From an uncultured Porphyromonadaceae bacterium (GTDB taxonomy: Bacteria > Bacteroidota > Bacteroidia > Bacteroidales > Muribaculaceae): DNA of 11,358 bases. Under the pieces are notes generated by a model. It did not search any database. It was not told where the DNA came from and saw only the letters and a program-made list of their open reading frames with translations. How positions within the stretch are numbered: the first letter of the stretch is position 1; each line of letters starts with the position of its first letter. The position numbers were made by a program, and so were the translations under genes. Below, piece by piece: positions 7,987-11,358 of the stretch. Location: assembly GCA_902475285.1 (NCBI GenBank), contig CABRZA010000076.1, positions 1 to 11,358 on the forward strand, written 5' to 3'.

Positions 7987-8379
7987 ATGTTCAAGACTCC
8001 CGTACAAATACGATTCAACGACATAGACCTCTTCGGCCATCTCAACAACACGGTCTACCTCCAGTTTCTCGACCAGGGCAAGTACGCCTATCTGAGCCGA
8101 TACCTCACCAAGGGCTTCGGCGAAGGCGGCACCGCTCCCGTGGTGGCCAACATCAACTGCAACTTCCTGGCGCCCACACTTATCGACGAGGAGCTGACCG
8201 TGCTCACCAAGGTAGAGTCGGTGGCCGACAGCTCGTTCGTGCTCTACCAGACCATCGTCAACGCCAAGGGCGAGACCAAAGTTGAGGCACGCACGGTAAT
8301 GGTGAATATCGACCTAACCACGCACCGCCCGGCCACGGTGAGCGACGAATGGCGCCGGCGCTTCGCCGAAACGGATTGA
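7987..8379 (+). CDS. Acyl-CoA thioesterase, 4HBT hotdog-fold family
   Basis: This 130-residue cytosolic enzyme probably hydrolyses an acyl-CoA thioester. The N-terminal block VQIRFNDIDLFGHLNNTVYLQFLDQGKYAYL (residues 6-36) is the 4-hydroxybenzoyl-CoA thioesterase/YbgC/FadM motif; Asp14 is in the position of the catalytic aspartate, with His18 and Asn20-Asn21 nearby. A second conserved strand is NINCNFLAPTLIDEELTV (55-72), and alternating strands to about 110 complete one hotdog domain. Length is typical. The acyl group is unknown. It follows the DUF721 gene by 7 bases and precedes the MATE gene by 45 bases, so it may belong to the same transcript, although its function has no evident link to recF. 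Confidence 0.9.
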   Translation: MFKTPVQIRFNDIDLFGHLNNTVYLQFLDQGKYAYLSRYLTKGFGEGGTAPVVANINCNFLAPTLIDEELTVLTKVESVADSSFVLYQTIVNAKGETKVEARTVMVNIDLTTHRPATVSDEWRRRFAETD

Positions 8380-8424
8380 CGAGCGGCGCAATATTCCGCC
8401 TCGGGCGACCGTTATGACTTCACT

Positions 8425-9807
8425 ATGGGTACAATCAAGGATAATAAAGTAGACATGCTCCACGGGGCGCCGGCAAAGCCTATGATGGCCTTTGCCCTGC
8501 CCTTGCTTGCCGGCGGCGTGCTGCAACAGTCGTTCAACTCTGTCGACATAGCCGTCGCCGGCCGCTTCATCGGCAGCGAGGCACTGGCTGCCACCGGCAG
8601 CAACGGTGCCGTGGTGGGCTTGATAGTCAATATGTTCCTCGGGCTGTCGATAGGCGTCAATGTTGTCATCGCCAACTACATAGGCCAGGGCAACCGTCGC
8701 GGCGTGCAGGAAGCCACGGGCGCCACGGGCGTGCTGTCGCTGCTCTGCGGCGTGGCCATGATGCTCGTTACCCTCATAGTGGCCGAACCTCTTCTCGTTG
8801 CTCTCGACACCCCTGCGGAGGTGCTCCCCCTTGCAGTGGAATACCTGCGCATCTTCGCCCTGGGCATGCCCTTCATGCTCATATATAATTTCGGAGCCGC
8901 AGTGCTCCGCAGCGTAGGCGACACACGCCGCCCGTTTTACAGCCTCGTCGCCGCCGGTATCGTCAATGTGGCTCTCAATCTCGTCTTCGTAATCCTCATG
9001 GGCATGGGCATAGCCGGCGTGGCGTGGGGCACGGTGATATCCAACGTGGTCAACGCCGCCGTCATCGTCGTTCTGCTGGCGCGCGAGACCACCGACGTGC
9101 GGCTCAGCCCCGCCGGCCTGCGCTGGCACTCGCCGCAAGTGGCACGCATAGCGCGCATAGGCTTACCGGCAGGATTGCAGACCACGGTGTTTTCTATATC
9201 GAACGTCTTCATCCTAGGCGCCATCAACAGCTTCGGAGCAAAGGCCTCTGCAGGCTCGGCCGCTGCCCTCATCTACGAAAGCTACTGCTACTTCATCATC
9301 GTGGCCTTCGCCCAGACCGTCACAGCCTTCGTGGGCCAGAACTACGGCGCAGGGCACATGCAGCGCGTGCGTCGGATAATTTTTCTCGGTCTGGTCATGT
9401 GCACGGCGGTGTCGGCGGTGTTCGACGTAGGGTTTGTGGCCCTGCGGTCGGCATTCCTCGTGCCCTTCACCGACGACGCCGAGGTGATGCACTTCGCCGC
9501 CATACGCATGACCACGGTGCTGCTCTTCCAGTTCATAGCAAGCTACTACGAAATTGTCGGCGGCGCCATGCGCGGCATGGGGCACTCCATGACTCCGGCA
9601 CTCATTACCATCTTCGGCACATGCCTGCTGCGCCTTGTATGGCTGTTTTTCCTGCCGGCAGGAGCCCCTTTCTGGCTGTTGATGGCCGTATACCCGGTGT
9701 CGTGGGCTCTCACCGACGCCATGATGTGGGTGGCCATGCGCCGGTGCATGCGCACCGTGGCACCGGCAACGAAAGCCGACTTGACGGAGGTCGTCGCCGT
9801 TAAATAA
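8425..9807 (+). CDS. MATE-family multidrug/toxin efflux transporter
   Basis: This 460-residue inner membrane protein has twelve predicted hydrophobic helices in two repeats of six. The opening MLHGAPAKPMMAFALPLLAGG, followed by QQSFNSVDIAVAGRFIG and EALAATGSNGAV, is the standard MATE N-lobe. The matching C-lobe phrases are GLPAGLQTTVFSISNVFI and FVGQNYGAGHMQRV. The family exports cationic drugs or metabolites in exchange for Na+ or H+; the closest broad group appears to be the MepA/DinF/NorM-like bacterial transporters. Substrate and coupling ion cannot be assigned by eye. No TAnnTTTG promoter is visible in the 45 bases upstream, so it is probably read from the recF unit. After its stop lies a 75-base AT-rich gap with no clear terminator. 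Confidence 0.93.
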   Translation: MGTIKDNKVDMLHGAPAKPMMAFALPLLAGGVLQQSFNSVDIAVAGRFIGSEALAATGSNGAVVGLIVNMFLGLSIGVNVVIANYIGQGNRRGVQEATGATGVLSLLCGVAMMLVTLIVAEPLLVALDTPAEVLPLAVEYLRIFALGMPFMLIYNFGAAVLRSVGDTRRPFYSLVAAGIVNVALNLVFVILMGMGIAGVAWGTVISNVVNAAVIVVLLARETTDVRLSPAGLRWHSPQVARIARIGLPAGLQTTVFSISNVFILGAINSFGAKASAGSAAALIYESYCYFIIVAFAQTVTAFVGQNYGAGHMQRVRRIIFLGLVMCTAVSAVFDVGFVALRSAFLVPFTDDAEVMHFAAIRMTTVLLFQFIASYYEIVGGAMRGMGHSMTPALITIFGTCLLRLVWLFFLPAGAPFWLLMAVYPVSWALTDAMMWVAMRRCMRTVAPATKADLTEVVAVK

Positions 9808-9822
9808 TGCTAAAAGGGTAAG

Positions 9823-9838
9823 GTTTAAAAGTTTAAAT
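9823..9838 (+). repeat. Tandem 8-base direct repeat with two TTTAAA palindromes (possible operator)
   Basis: GTTTAAAA (9823-9830) is followed at once by GTTTAAAT (9831-9838), identical in 7 of 8 bases. Each copy contains the palindrome TTTAAA, and the second copy covers the place expected for the -33 element of the zeta-like gene's promoter. A dimeric repressor bound here could block transcription, as in many autoregulated toxin-antitoxin units. That role is inference; AT-rich gaps also produce such repeats by chance. Confidence 0.35.
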
Positions 9839-9861
9839 ATGGCGGATTTGTTATATCTTTG
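9832..9861 (+). promoter_or_regulatory. Bacteroidota-type promoter for the zeta-like gene pair
   Basis: TATCTTTG at 9854-9861 is a full match to the Bacteroidota -7 consensus TAnnTTTG. TTTA at 9832-9835, 18 bases upstream, is an acceptable -33 element. Transcription would begin near 9867 and the ATG is at 9883, leaving a leader of about 16 bases. The promoter makes 9883-10672 a unit separate from the MATE gene. Confidence 0.6.
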
Positions 9862-9882
9862 TAATTTCAAATCCTCCCGGGC

Positions 9883-10464
9883 ATGGAAGCCAATCCCAAG
9901 CTATTCATTATTGCCGGTTGCAACGGAGCCGGCAAGACCACGGCAGCTTTCACGCTGCTTCCGCAAATATTTGGCTGCAAGCAGTTTGTCAACGCCGATG
10001 AAATAGCCCGCGGGCTCTCGCCCTTCGACCCCGCCGCCGTGGCCTTCGCCGCCGGGCGCATCATGCTCCGCCGTGTGACCGAACTGGTAAAGGCTCACGT
10101 CACCTTCGCCATCGAGACCACTCTTGCCACGCGCTCCTATGCCTCGCTGGTGCGCACGGCCCAAAAAGCGGGCTACTCGGTGGAACTTCTGTTCGTGTGG
10201 CTCGCGAGCCCTCTTGCCGCCAAGATACGAGTGGCGCGACGTGTGGCCGAAGGCGGCCACGACATTCCCGACCATATCATAGAGCGACGCTATGCCGCCG
10301 GACTGGCCAACCTCTTTGATATCTTCATCCCGATAGTCGACTTCTGGACTATCGTCGACAATTCCACAGGCCTCTACCGCATAGTGGCCTCATCGCTCGA
10401 AATAATAGACCAACACACATATCGACAGATAAAAGCTATTTATGATAAAAACCGAAATGGATAA
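9883..10464 (+). CDS. Zeta-toxin-like P-loop kinase (COG4185 type)
   Basis: This 193-residue cytosolic nucleotide-binding protein opens with LFIIAGCNGAGKTT, which contains Walker A at residues 12-20 (Lys18). It continues with NADEIARGLSP at 37-47, where Asp39 matches the substrate/catalytic aspartate of zeta toxins, and with FAIETTLATRSY at 75-86, where Glu78 belongs to the ETT motif. RVARRVAEGGHDIP at 116-129, then IIERRY, supply the basic residues that bind phosphate. This is the layout of the COG4185 branch of zeta/PezT kinases. Characterised zeta toxins phosphorylate UDP-N-acetyl sugars and block cell-wall synthesis; for this branch the substrate is not established. All key residues look intact. 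Its last 23 bases overlap the next gene, a likely partner. The order, toxin first, is the reverse of epsilon-zeta and PezAT. Confidence 0.85.
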   Translation: MEANPKLFIIAGCNGAGKTTAAFTLLPQIFGCKQFVNADEIARGLSPFDPAAVAFAAGRIMLRRVTELVKAHVTFAIETTLATRSYASLVRTAQKAGYSVELLFVWLASPLAAKIRVARRVAEGGHDIPDHIIERRYAAGLANLFDIFIPIVDFWTIVDNSTGLYRIVASSLEIIDQHTYRQIKAIYDKNRNG

Positions 10465-10672
10465 CAGGCTCCGCCAGCTGCGCCGCGGCTTCGACATAGC
10501 CATCGAGAAGACCCTTCGCGAGAAAGCCGCGAAAGGTCAGCCCGTTGTCGTAGCCGCCGAAGACGGCACGCCATCTCTGCGCGACGCCCGCCACGCCCTG
10601 GCCGACTTCCTGCGCGAACGCCACACCGCCGACGCTCCCGCCTGCCGCGAGAGCGCTGCTTCGGCGGTATAG
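10442..10672 (+). CDS. Small protein paired with the zeta-like kinase; candidate antitoxin
   Basis: This 76-residue protein is not recognised as a named family. Two in-frame ATGs, at 10442 and 10457, both lie inside the end of the kinase gene, so the product is 76 or 71 residues and probably translationally coupled. A basic, amphipathic helix runs over about residues 6-30 (RLRQLRRGFDIAIEKTLREKA). A short strand and turn follow, GQPVVVAAEDGTPS at 32-45, then a second helix at about 46-60 and an Ala-rich tail. The pattern of a helix, then a hydrophobic strand ending in a DG turn, resembles small partners I recall beside COG4185 kinases in Bacteroidota, but I cannot verify that here. Codon use matches the kinase gene. 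The antitoxin role rests on context only. The next gene is convergent, 20 bases away. Confidence 0.65.
   Translation: MIKTEMDNRLRQLRRGFDIAIEKTLREKAAKGQPVVVAAEDGTPSLRDARHALADFLRERHTADAPACRESAASAV
10625..10668 (+). terminator. Imperfect GC-rich hairpin at the end of the zeta-like pair
   Basis: ACCGCCGA (10625-10632) pairs with TCGGCGGT (10661-10668), and the adjacent CGCTC (10633-10637) pairs with GAGCG (10651-10655). This gives 13 base pairs with a 5-base bulge and a 13-base loop. It lies within the last codons of the small gene and just ahead of the convergent gene. No T-run follows, so it is not a standard intrinsic terminator. In GC-rich coding DNA such a stem may be accidental. Confidence 0.2.
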
Positions 10673-10692
10673 CCACTCCCTTGAAACGAAGT

Positions 10693-11358
10693 CTATTTAA
10701 CTCTGACTACAAAGAACACCTTGCCGGCGCTGTTGGCAGTGATTTCGACCTTGATTGCTCCTTTTGACAAATTCCAATCGTACATGTTTCCGCGACCAGG
10801 ATTACGGACCTTGTGCGAAAGGAGTTCAAACCCATTGGTCGTCAGACTGTCAAGCAGTTTGTTTACATAGGTTAGTATGCGCTTCTCCGTTACCGTGCCG
10901 CTCATAGGGTAAGTGTCCATCGAATACATTATCAAACGTCCCCGATTGAAACTCCAGCCGCAGGCCCATATTTCGGCACCGTGCAATGTGAACGGTACTT
11001 TGAAATTCAAATCTGCGCGATAACCGTTTGCTTCGGGCCAACCTTCTTCGCGCATCGCCTGCTTGATGTCTGTTTCCGAACGCCAGTCCGACGGAAGGAA
11101 ACCTATCGGATGCGTGGCAAGGCTGTAGGCTGTCAGATCTCCTCTGGCCGGGAGACGCCCTTCCGACGACGGTCTTTGAGCCGAAGCGTTCCTTGATGAA
11201 CTTGATGAAGCCGAGCCTCTGGACAACGAGTTCTTCAAGCGCTTGAACTCGGCAAGAAACTCTTCATCGCGGCCGGCTTGTGTAACTTTGGTGTATTCCC
11301 CATCCCATGGGAATACTATATATGCGCCCGAGCCATCAGAATTACAGCCAAGTCCTGC
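10693..11358 (-). CDS. Unrecognised protein, 3' part only (5' end beyond the window)
   Basis: The frame stays open from the right edge to a TAG at 10693-10695, giving 221 visible residues. No in-frame ATG occurs between 11358 and 11236, and the coding character continues to the edge (PWDGEYTKV; DEEFLAEFKRLKN), so the true start lies outside. The visible part has three zones: about 45 residues of a charged N-terminal piece; a Ser-rich linker of low complexity (RGSASSSSSRNASAQRPSSE); and a C-terminal domain of about 145 residues. That domain contains FKVPFTLHGAEIWACGWSFN, a helix ILTYVNKLLDSLTTNGF, and closing strands IKVEITANSAGKVFFVVRVK. I cannot assign a function. GC content is roughly 45-53 percent by line, against about 65 in the neighbours, which suggests a separate origin. 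It converges on the small zeta-linked gene. Confidence 0.7.
   Translation of the reverse strand, partial: AGLGCNSDGSGAYIVFPWDGEYTKVTQAGRDEEFLAEFKRLKNSLSRGSASSSSSRNASAQRPSSEGRLPARGDLTAYSLATHPIGFLPSDWRSETDIKQAMREEGWPEANGYRADLNFKVPFTLHGAEIWACGWSFNRGRLIMYSMDTYPMSGTVTEKRILTYVNKLLDSLTTNGFELLSHKVRNPGRGNMYDWNLSKGAIKVEITANSAGKVFFVVRVK

Noticed and set aside
11236..11238. A TTG on the minus strand as the start of the right-edge gene.
   Set aside because: The frame continues with protein-like sequence up to the edge of the window, and the TTG falls just before a Ser-rich linker, an unlikely place for an N terminus.

Overview
The window looks like chromosomal DNA from a GC-rich member of the Bacteroidota, most likely order Bacteroidales and possibly a Muribaculaceae-like gut bacterium. 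That placement is inference. It rests on Bacteroidota-type promoters (TAnnTTTG -7 boxes at 5752-5759 and 9854-9861), on recF lying next to a short DUF721/DciA-like gene instead of beside dnaA/dnaN, and on the protein flavour. No rRNA, tRNA, CRISPR array, insertion sequence or phage gene was seen. Coding density is very high; no gap between genes exceeds about 75 bases apart from the 168-base leader at the left edge.

Layout. (1) 169-5727, plus strand, is a five-gene operon for a complete tripartite ABC efflux system: an ATPase, two different MacB/FtsX-type permeases, a MacA/HlyD-type periplasmic adaptor and a TolC-type outer membrane channel. The genes overlap or lie 1 to 34 bases apart. Together they should span both membranes; the cargo cannot be read from the sequence. 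(2) 5752-9807, plus strand, is probably a second transcription unit that starts at a good Bacteroidota promoter. It holds an exported serine esterase, recF (recombination and replication-fork repair), a DUF721/DciA-like protein, a hotdog-fold thioesterase and a MATE efflux transporter. (3) 9823-10672, plus strand, is a small separate unit with its own promoter and a tandem TTTAAA element. It encodes a zeta-toxin-like P-loop kinase (COG4185 type) and a 76-residue protein whose start overlaps the kinase's end, a toxin-antitoxin-like arrangement. (4) 10693-11358, minus strand, is the 3' part of an unrecognised gene that runs off the right edge. It is clearly less GC-rich than the rest.

Most of the window is housekeeping or common accessory content. 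The parts that most merit a second look are the right end (the zeta-like pair, its putative operator, and the low-GC converging gene) and the close coupling of recF with a DciA-like gene.
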